A stretch of 64,000 bases of DNA from Symbiodinium sp. CCMP2592 (GCA_905221615.1 CAJNDT010005913.1:2170001-2234000), one strand, 5' to 3'; positions 18,069 through 27,301 are shown, counted from the stretch's first letter. Made by a program: numbers and translations. Notes: generated by a model from the sequence alone, not told the origin.

Positions 18069-19457
18069 GTGAAATCTCCCACGATCCAACTCCTTGAACC
18101 CGAGCTGATCGCACTGCTGGAATCGAAAGATTATCGGCAGGTGCGCGATGCGCTCGCGATCCTTGAACCCGCGGATATCGCGGACCTTCTGGAATCGCTC
18201 GAGATCGAAGCCGCGGGAATCGCGTACCGGATTCTTCCAAGAGAGATGGCGTCGGATGTATTCGCAGAGCTCGAGCAACCGATGCAGGAGTCACTCCTGG
18301 ACGAGCTTGGGGACGAGCGATCAGCACGCGTGATCGAGGGTCTCGAGCCCGACGATCGTGTCGCGGTGCTCGATGAGCTCCCTGTCGAGGTCGCGCAGCC
18401 GTTGATCTCTCGATTGAGTCCTGAGAATCGGCGCATCACGCAAGCGATCCTTGGTTACGACGCAGAGTCCGTTGGTCGTCTGATGACGCCGGACTATGTC
18501 CGCATCCGCGAGCAGTGGACTGTGGCGCACGCGCTCGAGCACATCCGGCGTTACGGACAAGACGCGGAGACCGTCCACTGGGTCTATGTCATCGCTCCCG
18601 ACGGCACGCTCATCGACGACCTGCACATCCGCACACTCCTGCTCTCGGATCCCGAAGCAAAGATCGCGGACATCATGGATGACCAGTTCGTCACGCTCAT
18701 CGCGACGGACGACCGAGAAGAAGCGGTCCGCGCGATGGCTCGCTACAACCGAACGGCTCTCCCGGTCGTGGACTCGCTCGGACTGCTTGTCGGGATTGTG
18801 ACCGCCGACGACATCGCGGATGTCGCGGAAGAAGAGTTTACCGAGGATGTCCAGAAGCTAGGTGGTATGGAAGCGCTCCACGCGCCATACACCTCCACTT
18901 CTGTCAAGGAGATGGTCCGCAAGCGTGGTCTCTGGCTCGCCGGACTCTTCGTCCTGCAACTCTTGAGTATTGGAGTGATGGGCATCTTTGACGAGCAGCT
19001 CAATAAAGCGGTCGTCCTCGCGTTGTTTGTCCCGCTCATCATCGCATCGGGAGGGAACACAGGGACACAAGCCGCGAGTTTGCTCGTGCGCGCGATCGCT
19101 GTGGAGGAAGTTCACATTGGACTCTGGTGGCGCATCATGCGCAAGGAGATCCTGACGGGACTCATCCTCGGCGCCGTCCTCGGCGTGATGGGTGTGCTTA
19201 CAGTGCTTATGCTCTCCGCAATCGGTTTCGCGCACACTGAACACGCACAAGAGCTCGCGCTGACTGTCGGTGGAGCTGTGTTCGTGATCGTGATCTGGGG
19301 GACGCTGATCGGATCGATGCTCCCGCTTGTGATGCACAAGCTCGGACTCGACCCCGCGGCATCATCAGCGCCGCTGGTTGCGACGCTGATGGATGTCTCG
19401 GGATTAACTATTTATTTTGCCGTCGCGATCCTGCTGCTCAGCGGGACGATCCTGTAA
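18069..19457 (+). CDS. mgtE: Magnesium transporter MgtE
   Basis: A Mg2+ channel of the inner membrane. The 462-residue protein has the cytosolic N-domain (helical repeats with LEPADIADLLE), two CBS domains that sense Mg2+ (about residues 135-255, with VVDSLGLLVGIVTADDI) and a C-terminal region with five membrane helices that contains the family motif ASGGNTGTQAASLLVRA and the closing LVATLMDVSGLTIYF. The start codon is GTG at 18069. No M-box riboswitch was recognised in the 187 bases upstream. It is followed tail-to-tail by the DUF6624 lipoprotein gene with no gap. Confidence 0.96.
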   Translation: MKSPTIQLLEPELIALLESKDYRQVRDALAILEPADIADLLESLEIEAAGIAYRILPREMASDVFAELEQPMQESLLDELGDERSARVIEGLEPDDRVAVLDELPVEVAQPLISRLSPENRRITQAILGYDAESVGRLMTPDYVRIREQWTVAHALEHIRRYGQDAETVHWVYVIAPDGTLIDDLHIRTLLLSDPEAKIADIMDDQFVTLIATDDREEAVRAMARYNRTALPVVDSLGLLVGIVTADDIADVAEEEFTEDVQKLGGMEALHAPYTSTSVKEMVRKRGLWLAGLFVLQLLSIGVMGIFDEQLNKAVVLALFVPLIIASGGNTGTQAASLLVRAIAVEEVHIGLWWRIMRKEILTGLILGAVLGVMGVLTVLMLSAIGFAHTEHAQELALTVGGAVFVIVIWGTLIGSMLPLVMHKLGLDPAASSAPLVATLMDVSGLTIYFAVAILLLSGTIL

Positions 19458-20153
19458 TCACTGTCCCGCAGCGGTGGACGCATCGGTGATCCGATACTCC
19501 TCCAACGGCTCGAGACCAATCGCTTCACGCGCCGCGTTAGTTTCCTCAATACTCACGATCGCGGGAGCAAGTACGGTCCGTGTCTTTGAATCGAACGCGC
19601 GGGACTTGCCGTAGAGCTGGGGTTTGCCGTCGTGTTGTTGCTTGCGATCGTAGATCATCGCGTAGGGATTCGGATCCATGCGACCTTCGAGCACCTCGTC
19701 GAGCAGCTTTGGCAGCACCCAGTCCATGTCTTCCATCGGCATGTGGATCAGCACCGGGACGGGACTCGGGAAGTCCTCGCCCGCGGATTCAGCCGTCGGC
19801 CAGCCGTATTGATCGACGAGTTCCATCAACCGCGTGGTGTTGCGCTGATCGATCTTGGTTTGCTTCTCCCAGAGTGATTTTTCAACCTCCGGATCGAGCT
19901 TGATGCCTTCCTGGTTACGCCGGACATACTCCGCCATGTGCGCCTCGTCGTCGAGCGCTTCGAGCTCCGCGAGTTCATCGGGATCGGTCGTTCCCCACGA
20001 GATCATGGATCGGTAGTGCTGATCGGTTTCGAGGATCGATTCAAGCTCGGCGCGATACGAAGTAGGGTTGTGCTCGCGCGTTTGGGTCGAAGCGCAACCC
20101 ATAAAGACAAACAACGAACAGACGGCGAGCAGGATCGAGCAAAAGGTTCTCAT
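19458..20153 (-). CDS. DUF6624-like lipoprotein
   Basis: A 231-residue envelope lipoprotein with a signal peptide and lipobox FMGC at about residues 16-19. The region DQHYRSMISWG, followed by KIDQRNTTRLMELVDQYGWPT and the closing LYGKSRAFDSKTRTVLAPAI, follows the pattern of the DUF6624 family, whose biochemical role is unknown. The start is ATG 20153, with ATG 20162 as an alternative. It lies 42 bases downstream of the TlpA-type gene on the same strand and may be cotranscribed with it. Confidence 0.75.
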   Translation of the reverse strand: MRTFCSILLAVCSLFVFMGCASTQTREHNPTSYRAELESILETDQHYRSMISWGTTDPDELAELEALDDEAHMAEYVRRNQEGIKLDPEVEKSLWEKQTKIDQRNTTRLMELVDQYGWPTAESAGEDFPSPVPVLIHMPMEDMDWVLPKLLDEVLEGRMDPNPYAMIYDRKQQHDGKPQLYGKSRAFDSKTRTVLAPAIVSIEETNAAREAIGLEPLEEYRITDASTAAGQ

Positions 20154-20195
20154 GACAACCATGATGCACGAAAGCACGATCCCTGTCAACAAATC

Positions 20196-21473
20196 TCAAT
20201 CAATCATCGATTCGATCAACGCCTCGAACCGCTCGCGTTGTTTGATGTACGCATCCCCGGTCGCGGGACCACTGAATCCCGAGTACACCCCATGTACCTC
20301 GTTGTTGCGATCGAGGAAGATCATCGTGGGGTACGAGCGGACCTTGTCGAGCACCGGGAGTGCTTGCGACGCCTTGTCCTTGTCGCTCAGTCCCGCGATG
20401 AGGATCGGCCAATCCGTCCCGATGTGCTCGTGATGATGCAGGACCTGCTGGACCGAACGCTCGAAATCCACAGTCACCTCAAACGCGAGTCCGACCACTG
20501 CGAGATCATCCCCATACTGCTCACGCAGCGAAACCAGCTCGCGCCCCGCATCAGAACAGTTGGGACACCAGGTCCCGAAGATCTCGATGATCCGCGCCGG
20601 AGCATTCGATTCGTCGAGCACATCAAGCACCCGCGTCGGCTCGCCTTGGAGGTCCTTGAATACCATGTCATCGAGCGCGTCCTCGTCCGCGATCGTGGTC
20701 TGCTCGAACGCATCGGGGAGCGCCGCGTCGTCATCGCGCACGGCGGTCCAAGTCTCGTGCCACCAGTTTCCTGACCAGAAGTCGCCCTCGATGGTGCCGT
20801 CGTCTTGCATGCGCGCGTGGAAGAGGAACGCGTGCGCTCCGTCGAAGGTGGAGAGCCGCATGAGGTTGCCGTCTACGCGACCCGCGAGGAAGCGGTAGTC
20901 GCCGGTGGTGGTCATGAAGGTGCCAGCGGCATGCTCTTCATCAATTACAAACTTCGCAATCGCATTGTCATCAGACGATTCAAACTTCACCGTCCACTCG
21001 CCATCAAAGTCGCTGCGAGAATCGAAATCCTCAATAGGATCAAAGAGTTCAAGCGGACTCCCTCGAATGGCGAATGCGTTCATCGTTGCAATTTCGCCTC
21101 CGCGATACTTGCTCCAACTGCCGGTGTACCCCACTCCGCGCCCTGAACTATCTTTGAGCTTCAACACCGAGTCATAGTGAGGAAAACGAACTTCAAAGTC
21201 ATCCCACGAGCCCACCATTTCGACTGGTATTCTCTCTAGATTTCCCGTTTCAAAGTGACCTTCTCCGATTGTGATGACTGCAGACCACTCCCCTCGATTG
21301 TCCTGTTGAAACGCTTGTACTCGGAATGGGAGCGGACCGCCTGGGGTTTCTAGATGAACCCGAAAGTTATAGAGAACTGTTGGTATCACATTGATTGATG
21401 AGATCCATGTATAGCCCACGATCATTGAGACAAGGACGATACAAAGAACAATGAAAATCGGCTTTCTGGTCAT
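20196..21473 (-). CDS. TlpA-family thioredoxin-like membrane-anchored protein
   Basis: A 425-residue envelope protein. An N-terminal membrane anchor (residues 6-25) is followed by a roughly 220-residue beta-rich domain (DFEVRFPHYDSVL, AIAKFVIDEEHAAGTFMTT), then a TlpA/AhpC-type thioredoxin fold whose active site reads FGTWCPNC (near residues 298-305), and a C-terminal cis-Pro strand SYPTMIFLD. The architecture matches Planctomycetota and Bacteroidota thiol-disulfide proteins that keep exported cysteines reduced. The start overlaps the divergent RibBA gene region, and the ATG at 21473 is the only good one. It probably shares a transcript with the DUF6624 gene. Confidence 0.88.
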   Translation of the reverse strand: MTRKPIFIVLCIVLVSMIVGYTWISSINVIPTVLYNFRVHLETPGGPLPFRVQAFQQDNRGEWSAVITIGEGHFETGNLERIPVEMVGSWDDFEVRFPHYDSVLKLKDSSGRGVGYTGSWSKYRGGEIATMNAFAIRGSPLELFDPIEDFDSRSDFDGEWTVKFESSDDNAIAKFVIDEEHAAGTFMTTTGDYRFLAGRVDGNLMRLSTFDGAHAFLFHARMQDDGTIEGDFWSGNWWHETWTAVRDDDAALPDAFEQTTIADEDALDDMVFKDLQGEPTRVLDVLDESNAPARIIEIFGTWCPNCSDAGRELVSLREQYGDDLAVVGLAFEVTVDFERSVQQVLHHHEHIGTDWPILIAGLSDKDKASQALPVLDKVRSYPTMIFLDRNNEVHGVYSGFSGPATGDAYIKQRERFEALIESMID

Positions 21474-21522
21474 GCTTAAAATATACGGCCAATCTCCCCC
21501 TCCCGTTCTACCATTCCCTCCC

Positions 21523-22752
21523 ATGACCACCACCCCCACTACAATCCCCGCGATGACCGATCCTGACCTCCAGAACGCATTCTCTCCCATCGAGGATATC
21601 CTCGACGAGCTCCGCGCTGGACGCATGGTCGTCGTCACCGACGACGAATCACGCGAGAACGAGGGTGACCTCATCCTCCCGGCTCAGTTCATCTCCCCCG
21701 AAGCGATCATGTTCATGCTCAAGGAAGCATCGGGATACATGTTCGTCTCGCTCCCAGAATCGGACTGCGATCGTCTGGACCTGCATGGACAGTCCGCTGT
21801 GAACACCTCGGCGCGTGGGACGCCGTTGACTGTTTCAGTTGACGGTCATCCCAAGCACGGCTTCACCACCGGAGTCAGCGCCCACGAACGCGCCAAGACC
21901 ATCCAGATGCTCATCGACCCATCGACCAAGCCGGACGACTTCGTGCGTCCCGGACACATCAACCCGCTCCGCTCACGCGACGGCGGCGTCCTCGTCCGCG
22001 TGGGACACACCGAGGGCATCGTCGATCTCTGTCGACTCGCTGGTCTCAACCCCGGCTGCGTCGGGATCGAGATCGTCCACCCCGAGGGTCGCATGATGCG
22101 CGTCCCTGATCTCGCGCAGTTCTGCACGCAGCACACCATCAAGATGTGCTCGATCAAACAGATCATCGAGTACCGGCTCGCCAAGTCCTCGATCGTCGAG
22201 CGCATGGATCCGATCGAGGGTTCAACGATCACCACGCCGCTTGGTGAGTTCAACCTCATCGCGTTCCGCGCGCCGAGCGATCCGATGCCCCACCTCGCAC
22301 TGACTGTCGGCGATGTCGGGAAGCTCGACGAGTATCACAACCCGATCCCCAACAGCGAGCCCACGCTCGTCCGCGTCCACAAGCGTGATCTGCTCGGAGA
22401 CATCTTCGACGACATCGGATCCAACCCCGATCCGACCTCATCGACTGGTCAAACCCTCCGCAGGTCAATGCAAATGATCCAGGACGAAGGCCGCGGCGCG
22501 ATCGTCTACCTCCGTCCCCACGGCATCGGAGACGAACTCTCCCAACGCCTCTCGCGCCCGCACAACCACAGCACCGAAGACGCGGTCACCGAAGCGCTGT
22601 CCCCAGAGATGGTCGAATACGGCACCGGATCCCAGATCCTCCGCGCCCTAGGGATCAGCAACCTCAAGCTCATCACCAACTCCGAAGCGTCCTACCCACA
22701 CCTCGAATCCTTCGGACTCACGATCGCAGAGCGTGTTCGAGTGAGTCAATAA
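21523..22752 (+). CDS. ribB: RibBA-like protein: intact DHBP synthase, degenerate GTP cyclohydrolase II domain
   Basis: The N-terminal half is 3,4-dihydroxy-2-butanone 4-phosphate synthase (riboflavin synthesis from ribulose 5-phosphate): the acidic metal-site loop DDESRENEGD near residue 40, FTTGVSAHERA, RPGHINPLRS and HTEGIVDLCRLAGL are all present. The C-terminal half has the RibA fold (LVRVHKRDLLGDIF ... GRGAIVYLRPHG ... YGTGSQILRALGI), but the zinc-binding Cys cluster normally found after the GDIF/GDVF strand is absent, with Asp-Asp-Ile-Gly-Ser-Asn in its place. GTP cyclohydrolase II activity is therefore unlikely. Length is about 409 residues. ATG 21523 is chosen and ATG 21553 is possible; an upstream ATG at 21451 would overlap the divergent gene's start. 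Confidence 0.92.
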   Translation: MTTTPTTIPAMTDPDLQNAFSPIEDILDELRAGRMVVVTDDESRENEGDLILPAQFISPEAIMFMLKEASGYMFVSLPESDCDRLDLHGQSAVNTSARGTPLTVSVDGHPKHGFTTGVSAHERAKTIQMLIDPSTKPDDFVRPGHINPLRSRDGGVLVRVGHTEGIVDLCRLAGLNPGCVGIEIVHPEGRMMRVPDLAQFCTQHTIKMCSIKQIIEYRLAKSSIVERMDPIEGSTITTPLGEFNLIAFRAPSDPMPHLALTVGDVGKLDEYHNPIPNSEPTLVRVHKRDLLGDIFDDIGSNPDPTSSTGQTLRRSMQMIQDEGRGAIVYLRPHGIGDELSQRLSRPHNHSTEDAVTEALSPEMVEYGTGSQILRALGISNLKLITNSEASYPHLESFGLTIAERVRVSQ

Positions 22753-22777
22753 AAAACGCCCGCGCGATGCGAGCGTT
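22751..22777 (-). terminator. Rho-independent terminator of the 22800 gene
   Basis: On the minus strand a nine-base-pair stem (22777-22769 with 22763-22755) and a five-base loop run into six T. It overlaps the ribBA stop and serves the convergent minus-strand gene. Confidence 0.75.
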
Positions 22778-22799
22778 CTCTTCGACATTATTGTGTCAC

Positions 22800-23135
22800 T
22801 CAGCCCAGCAAGCCGCCGAGCATTTGCATTGGGTCGTCGAGCTTGTCGAGCTGTTCCGCGATCGGTGTCGACACGGCATCGATGCCTTGCTCCGCCTTCT
22901 CTTTCCCGCCGCCGAGCAAAGCGCCGAGGTTGTCGAGGTCCAGGTTGCTCTTGAGCGAGGACAGGTCACCCTTGAGCAACGAGTCCACATCGAGCTTCCC
23001 TTCACCGAGTAAAATCTCCATTTTCTGCATGAGTTTAGATATAAACCCACCGGCTTGGTCATCCGACACGCCGAGCTTCGAGCTCAGCATTTTGATAAGT
23101 TCGTCCTTCTTCTCTCCAACGATTTGATCGAGCAT
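22800..23135 (-). CDS. Small helical protein of unknown function
   Basis: A 111-residue protein with no signal peptide. It is rich in Leu, Lys, Asp and Gly and looks fully helical: a first amphipathic block to about residue 45 (ELIKMLSSKLGVSDDQAGGFISKLMQK), then a Gly/Leu-rich block ending MQMLGGLLG. The pattern loosely recalls DUF937-type proteins, but I cannot confirm that. The start is ATG 23135 with GGAGAG eight bases upstream. It has its own terminator and is preceded by an AT-richer 258-base region, so it is probably a single-gene unit. Confidence 0.7.
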   Translation of the reverse strand: MLDQIVGEKKDELIKMLSSKLGVSDDQAGGFISKLMQKMEILLGEGKLDVDSLLKGDLSSLKSNLDLDNLGALLGGGKEKAEQGIDAVSTPIAEQLDKLDDPMQMLGGLLG

Positions 23136-23393
23136 CTAATCTCTCCACAACGATTTGTTCATAAAACTGGACATATGTGTTCACAATATGGTTAGGTCGA
23201 TCCCCCTATCAACTCATGGATAAAAAGATATAGACCAAATTGCCTATATTGACAACTGATTTGGCTGGTATGTTCGGTTAATTTTCGTATTTTCCGATAA
23301 TTTCCGTGACAAACGGCTCCAGATCAGGGAAACTACCAGCATCGAGACGGAAGCACACCCGTCCACCACGACACCTTTCAACAGGAGATCTCA
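23136..23393. promoter_or_regulatory. AT-rich intergenic region between divergent genes
   Basis: Visibly more AT-rich than its surroundings and placed between two divergent starts, so it should hold both promoters. A TTGACA occurs near 23250 and an extended TGG-TATGTT near 23267-23275, but their spacing to each other is too short for one promoter. No ORF or RNA gene seen. Confidence 0.3.
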
Positions 23394-24047
23394 ATGAATC
23401 GCACGACGCTGATCGCATTCGCCGCAGGATCACTCATCACCGCTGGAGCCGCATTGATTATCGGTGCCGGTCCAGAACACAAACATCATGACAAAGCACA
23501 CGACCACAAGATGATGGACAAGGACCCAGCGGATCACATGTCCCAAATGTCTGCTGAGGAGATGATGGCTGGAATGATGAAGCTCTCGACCCCCAACGAG
23601 CACCACGCCGAGTTGATGACCACCGTCGGATCATGGTCCGCGAAGACCAGCTTTGTGATGGACCCCGCGGCGCCACCAACAGAGGGTCCCGCGACGATGG
23701 TTGTCAAGGAGATGCTTGATGGACGCTACACGATGTCACACTTCAAAATGGACTTCATGGGACAACCATTCGAAGGCTACTCCATCATCGGATACGACAA
23801 TGCGCACGAGCAGTACTGCTCCATCTGGATGGACTCCATGTCCACCAAGATCACTTACATGACCGGCAACAAAGACGAAGACGGCAACCTCGTCATGCAC
23901 GGCACCGCGACTACCCCGATGGGTGACAATCCGATGAAAATCGTCACGACCAAGATCGACAACGATCACTGGACGGACAAGTTCTACGACAAGATGCCCG
24001 ACGGCTCGTGGTTCAACTCAGGATCCATCCACTACACACGCGATTGA
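23394..24047 (+). CDS. DUF1579 family exported protein
   Basis: A 217-residue protein with an N-terminal signal or anchor, then a His/Met-rich spacer (HKHHDKAHDHKMMDK, residues 29-43) and a DUF1579 domain. The domain shows the family pattern GSWSAKTSF, FEGYSIIGYDNAHEQYCSIWMDSMSTKI and TDKFYDKMPDGSW, predicting a lipocalin-like barrel. Function is unknown. The His/Met-rich linker could bind metal (inference). GGAGA precedes the ATG at 23394. A strong terminator follows 27 bases after the stop, so it is a monocistronic unit. Confidence 0.85.
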   Translation: MNRTTLIAFAAGSLITAGAALIIGAGPEHKHHDKAHDHKMMDKDPADHMSQMSAEEMMAGMMKLSTPNEHHAELMTTVGSWSAKTSFVMDPAAPPTEGPATMVVKEMLDGRYTMSHFKMDFMGQPFEGYSIIGYDNAHEQYCSIWMDSMSTKITYMTGNKDEDGNLVMHGTATTPMGDNPMKIVTTKIDNDHWTDKFYDKMPDGSWFNSGSIHYTRD

Positions 24048-24074
24048 GCAGTACACAGAATCCGTCATCTCTTT

Positions 24075-24099
24075 CCTGCGCTTCGGTGCGGGTTTTTTT
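24075..24099 (+). terminator. Rho-independent terminator with TTCG tetraloop
   Basis: Seven-base-pair stem 24075-24081 / 24086-24092, UUCG loop, then seven T. It ends the DUF1579 gene. Confidence 0.88.
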
Positions 24100-24164
24100 G
24101 TTCATATCGTCCGATAGAGAAGCTACAGGTTCCTGCATTCCAACTGCTATAAAGCCGTATTTCG

Positions 24165-24192
24165 TTGAATCTATACAAAAACGGTTTATATT
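24165..24192 (+). promoter_or_regulatory. Candidate sigma70-like promoter for the 24259 gene
   Basis: TTGAAT (24165-24170), a 16-base spacer and TATATT (24187-24192) lie in an AT-rich stretch 66 bases before the ATG. Confidence 0.4.
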
Positions 24193-24258
24193 GAATAATC
24201 CAGAGCGTTCGATCGTGCGAACAGTGATGCTCATACGCAGTGCCCCTAGGTTGTACAC

Positions 24259-25701
24259 ATGATCCTGCAATGCTCACTCCTCATCTCGATTCTGATCGCA
24301 GGTCCACACACCTTTGAACAGTGGATGAACTATCTCGATCGTCCGATCAGACCGAACGCACCCTTGAACTACAACAAGGACCGCGTGAGCTCGATTCGCG
24401 ATGCCGAGGACAAACGAGTCATCATCATCGACAATGGTGATTCTCAGATGGGTGCCTCAGAAGCTCGGAGCACTGGAGCGATTGACAACTTTCTTGATGC
24501 AGCTGGCGTCGAACTGCTCGGAATCCTGATGCCGTTTGCACCTCACGGCAATCTCGATTTGAGATTCAACCCCCTCGGCAATGCCGGAAACTGGACCGAC
24601 CAAGGAGAGCTCGCTATTCAAGATGACTGGGGTGACGGGAACACAAACCATCACATCAGTTTCTCTCATCGTTATCAACTCAATGGGCTGCCTCAGGGTG
24701 AGCAGGCAATCACAGAGTACCTCGTTCCGACAGATCTCTTCCAACTCAATGATCAGTCCAGAATCACTTATCGGATCTTCTATCGCAGAGTCAACTCGAA
24801 CGATATCAAAGCAACTCTCACCCCGGTCCGAGCACAATCCGGATCAAGAGATCGAACAACCAAATCCGCATCGGTTGTCACGCTCGAATCAGGTACCGGC
24901 GAATCCATTGGGTATGTCGACTATGTGCATCCCTCTGGAAACTTCTGGACATCTGACCCGAGCAATACAGAAATCGGTTTCACAATCCGAACAGACGCAG
25001 ACGATACACAGAATCCACCTATTGAGAATAACGAACTTCACATACTTGGCGTGCTCGTATTCCAATCCAGTTCCGTGAATCAGTCGAATATTCTGGATAC
25101 CACGAAAGAGACCGGCCTTGTCTACTGCCCGTTCTACAAGCCTGGGTTGGACGCATCCGAACTCAGACTCTATCAGTCGAGAAAAGTCAGAGCCGTTGTA
25201 GTCAGCACGCTTGCAGAAATTGCAGGCGATGGCTTTGCAGTCAATCCTGATCCGATCGACACAATCGGATACAAACTCGGTCACAATGAGGATCTGATCA
25301 GTGGAGACTACACACTCGGCCTCTCTCTACTTCGAGACGAATGGGATCAAGCGCTCGCAGAATCCACGATTGATGGATATGCACCACATGACTTTTATGC
25401 ACCATGGGGTACCACCTTCCGTCTCAAAAGGATGAGAGCACAGGCTGATGAGCTTTTCCAGTTCTGCAAAGAAAACAATCATGGGTTCACCAACGAGTTT
25501 CTCTTCTACAACGAGATCAGTAACATCGAAAACCTCAGCGGACTGAATCCATTCGGGAACCCATACGGCGTGTACGACATGGATTCATTCGCAACACACC
25601 CCGACAACGCGAGCACAGCGACTCAAATCTGGCTCGATAAACATCAACATACTGATCCCGAGAACAAAGTCACAATCCTTGAGTTGATCAGAAGCAAGTG
25701 A
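24259..25701 (+). CDS. Exported protein, possible SGNH/GDSL-type hydrolase
   Basis: A 480-residue protein with a short signal peptide (to about residue 15). I do not recognise the family with confidence. Two segments recall SGNH esterases: an early DNGDSQ (near residue 60; block I Gly-Asp-Ser) and a late DSFATHPDN (near 445; block V Asp...His, followed by a helix as in these enzymes). Between them is a roughly 200-residue beta-rich insert (HISFSHRYQLNGLPQG, RITYRIFYRRV), and a NEFLFYNE segment could supply the block III Asn. Codon use is clearly less GC-biased than in neighbours such as ribBA. It has its own putative promoter at 24165-24192. The call rests on motif order only. Confidence 0.5.
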   Translation: MILQCSLLISILIAGPHTFEQWMNYLDRPIRPNAPLNYNKDRVSSIRDAEDKRVIIIDNGDSQMGASEARSTGAIDNFLDAAGVELLGILMPFAPHGNLDLRFNPLGNAGNWTDQGELAIQDDWGDGNTNHHISFSHRYQLNGLPQGEQAITEYLVPTDLFQLNDQSRITYRIFYRRVNSNDIKATLTPVRAQSGSRDRTTKSASVVTLESGTGESIGYVDYVHPSGNFWTSDPSNTEIGFTIRTDADDTQNPPIENNELHILGVLVFQSSSVNQSNILDTTKETGLVYCPFYKPGLDASELRLYQSRKVRAVVVSTLAEIAGDGFAVNPDPIDTIGYKLGHNEDLISGDYTLGLSLLRDEWDQALAESTIDGYAPHDFYAPWGTTFRLKRMRAQADELFQFCKENNHGFTNEFLFYNEISNIENLSGLNPFGNPYGVYDMDSFATHPDNASTATQIWLDKHQHTDPENKVTILELIRSK

Positions 25702-25748
25702 CCTGCCATCTTTGTGCATGCAAGCTTGTGACCCTGTACGATCAAAGG

Positions 25749-26048
25749 ATGAGCAAAGAGCCAAAACAGTTTGTGTGCTTCCTTGAACCGACGCGTCTCG
25801 GAATGCCTGATAATCCGACTCTTGAGGAAGCACAAGCCGCAAGCGAGCACTTCGCGTATTACCAGCGGCTCCATGAAGAAGGCACACTCATCCTCGCGGG
25901 ACGGACGCAAGAGCCGCCGAATGTCGGGATCATGATCTTTGAAGCGGAATCAAAGTCTGCTGCAGAGTCGATTGTCAACAAAGACCCCGCGATCATCGCC
26001 GGAGTCTTTAAGGCAAGGGTGCAAGCGTACCGGATTGCGTTGAGTTAA
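25749..26048 (+). CDS. YciI-like (YCII-related) protein
   Basis: A 99-residue ferredoxin-like-fold protein of the YCII family. The pattern FVCFLEPTR, then EHFAYYQRLHEEGTLILAGRTQ, GIMIFEAESKSAAESIVNKDPAIIAGVFKARVQAYR is typical, including the His-Asp pair region (EHFAYY and NKDP). Family members have weak hydrolase or dehydrochlorinase activity, or no known role. The ATG at 25749 is chosen; an upstream in-frame start at 25698 would overlap the previous gene. Its last four bases overlap the convergent phosphofructokinase gene. Confidence 0.85.
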   Translation: MSKEPKQFVCFLEPTRLGMPDNPTLEEAQAASEHFAYYQRLHEEGTLILAGRTQEPPNVGIMIFEAESKSAAESIVNKDPAIIAGVFKARVQAYRIALS

Positions 26049-27301
26049 ATCCGCTCGTACAACGGCAGGTCACCAACTAATGGTCGGCAGTAATCCAGGA
26101 ACTTCTGGCTCACATTGTTGTGACCATCGATGAACTCCGACGGCATGTGCTTGGTCTTTGCCGCGACATCACTGAGTTCGATCCGTTCATACTTACACGC
26201 ATACGGCTGCCCCTCACCGATCGGACTGGTCCGGATGATCGCGACCGAACCATCAAGATCACCGCTCGTCGCGAGACGCGCCGCGTATCGACCCACTCCT
26301 CGCGCTTCCTTCATATCCACTGGGGACTGATCCGGGAAACAGCGCTGGACATAACCGAAAGTGTCGGCGCGGACGCGAGGCGCTTTGCCCCCAGCAGGCG
26401 TCAATCGCTCTTTGAGCAGATCGGACAGTCCATCACCGATCGCGCCGGAACCTGAGAGCTGTACATTGCCGTGCGCGTCAACCTGCCCGTCTTTGATGAG
26501 CTGCGCCCCGATTGCGTTGCCGTCTTTATCGCTGATGCCCTCGCTCACCGCGATGTGAACGCGTTGACGCTTGTCGTACAGCTTCGCAACATCCTCGACA
26601 AACTGGTCCATATCGAACGGCACCTCAGGAAGGTAGATCAGCTGAGGACCATCGCTCGAAGCACCCTCAAACTCGTAACGATCATCACGACGCGCCAGCG
26701 CACTCGCAGCGGTCAGGAACCCCGCGTGACGACCCATGATGACATTGATCTTGATTCCGGGGAGCGAGATGTTGTCGAGGAAGTCCGCCATGCACGCTTT
26801 GGCAACAAATCTCGCCGCGCTCGGGAATCCCGGCGTGTGGTCGTTGATCATCAGATCGTTGTCAACCGTCTTGGGGATATGAAAACAACGGAGCTCGTAC
26901 CCCTTCTGATTCGAGAGCTCGTTCACGATTCGGCAGGTATCGCTTGAATCGTTCCCGCCGATGTAGAAGAAGTAATGAATGTCGTGGCGCTGACACGCTT
27001 CGAAGATCCGCTCGCAGTACGCCGCATCTGGTTTGTCGCGTGTCGATCCCAATCCGGCGCTTGGAGTCTGCGCGAGGAGTTGAAGACGATCGTGCGGATA
27101 ATCCGTGAGGTCATACAGATCGTCGTTGGTCAATCCTGTCACGCCGTGGCGCATGCCGAGGATTTTCTTGATCGGATTACCCGGAGTCCCGGCACCTGCG
27201 GCTCTCAATCCTTCGACGACACCAACCAACGATTGGTTGATGACGGCGGTGGGTCCGCCTGATTGTCCAATGACCGCGTTTCCTGCTACTAAATCTGGCA
27301 T
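26045..27301 (-). CDS. pfp: Pyrophosphate-type 6-phosphofructokinase
   Basis: Phosphorylates fructose 6-phosphate, most likely with pyrophosphate (reversible glycolysis/gluconeogenesis step, cytoplasm). The 418-residue protein has the N-terminal loop IGQSGGPTAVIN, YIGGNDSSDT, the substrate motif PKTVDNDL, and MGRHAGF followed by LIYLPEVPF. The Asp at the fourth position of GGND and the Lys in PKTVDND are the residues linked to PPi rather than ATP use in this family; specificity is inferred from them. The start ATG 27301 has a GAGGAG site about nine bases upstream. It is transcribed divergently from the PEP-CTERM-like gene. Confidence 0.92.
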   Translation of the reverse strand: MPDLVAGNAVIGQSGGPTAVINQSLVGVVEGLRAAGAGTPGNPIKKILGMRHGVTGLTNDDLYDLTDYPHDRLQLLAQTPSAGLGSTRDKPDAAYCERIFEACQRHDIHYFFYIGGNDSSDTCRIVNELSNQKGYELRCFHIPKTVDNDLMINDHTPGFPSAARFVAKACMADFLDNISLPGIKINVIMGRHAGFLTAASALARRDDRYEFEGASSDGPQLIYLPEVPFDMDQFVEDVAKLYDKRQRVHIAVSEGISDKDGNAIGAQLIKDGQVDAHGNVQLSGSGAIGDGLSDLLKERLTPAGGKAPRVRADTFGYVQRCFPDQSPVDMKEARGVGRYAARLATSGDLDGSVAIIRTSPIGEGQPYACKYERIELSDVAAKTKHMPSEFIDGHNNVSQKFLDYCRPLVGDLPLYERI

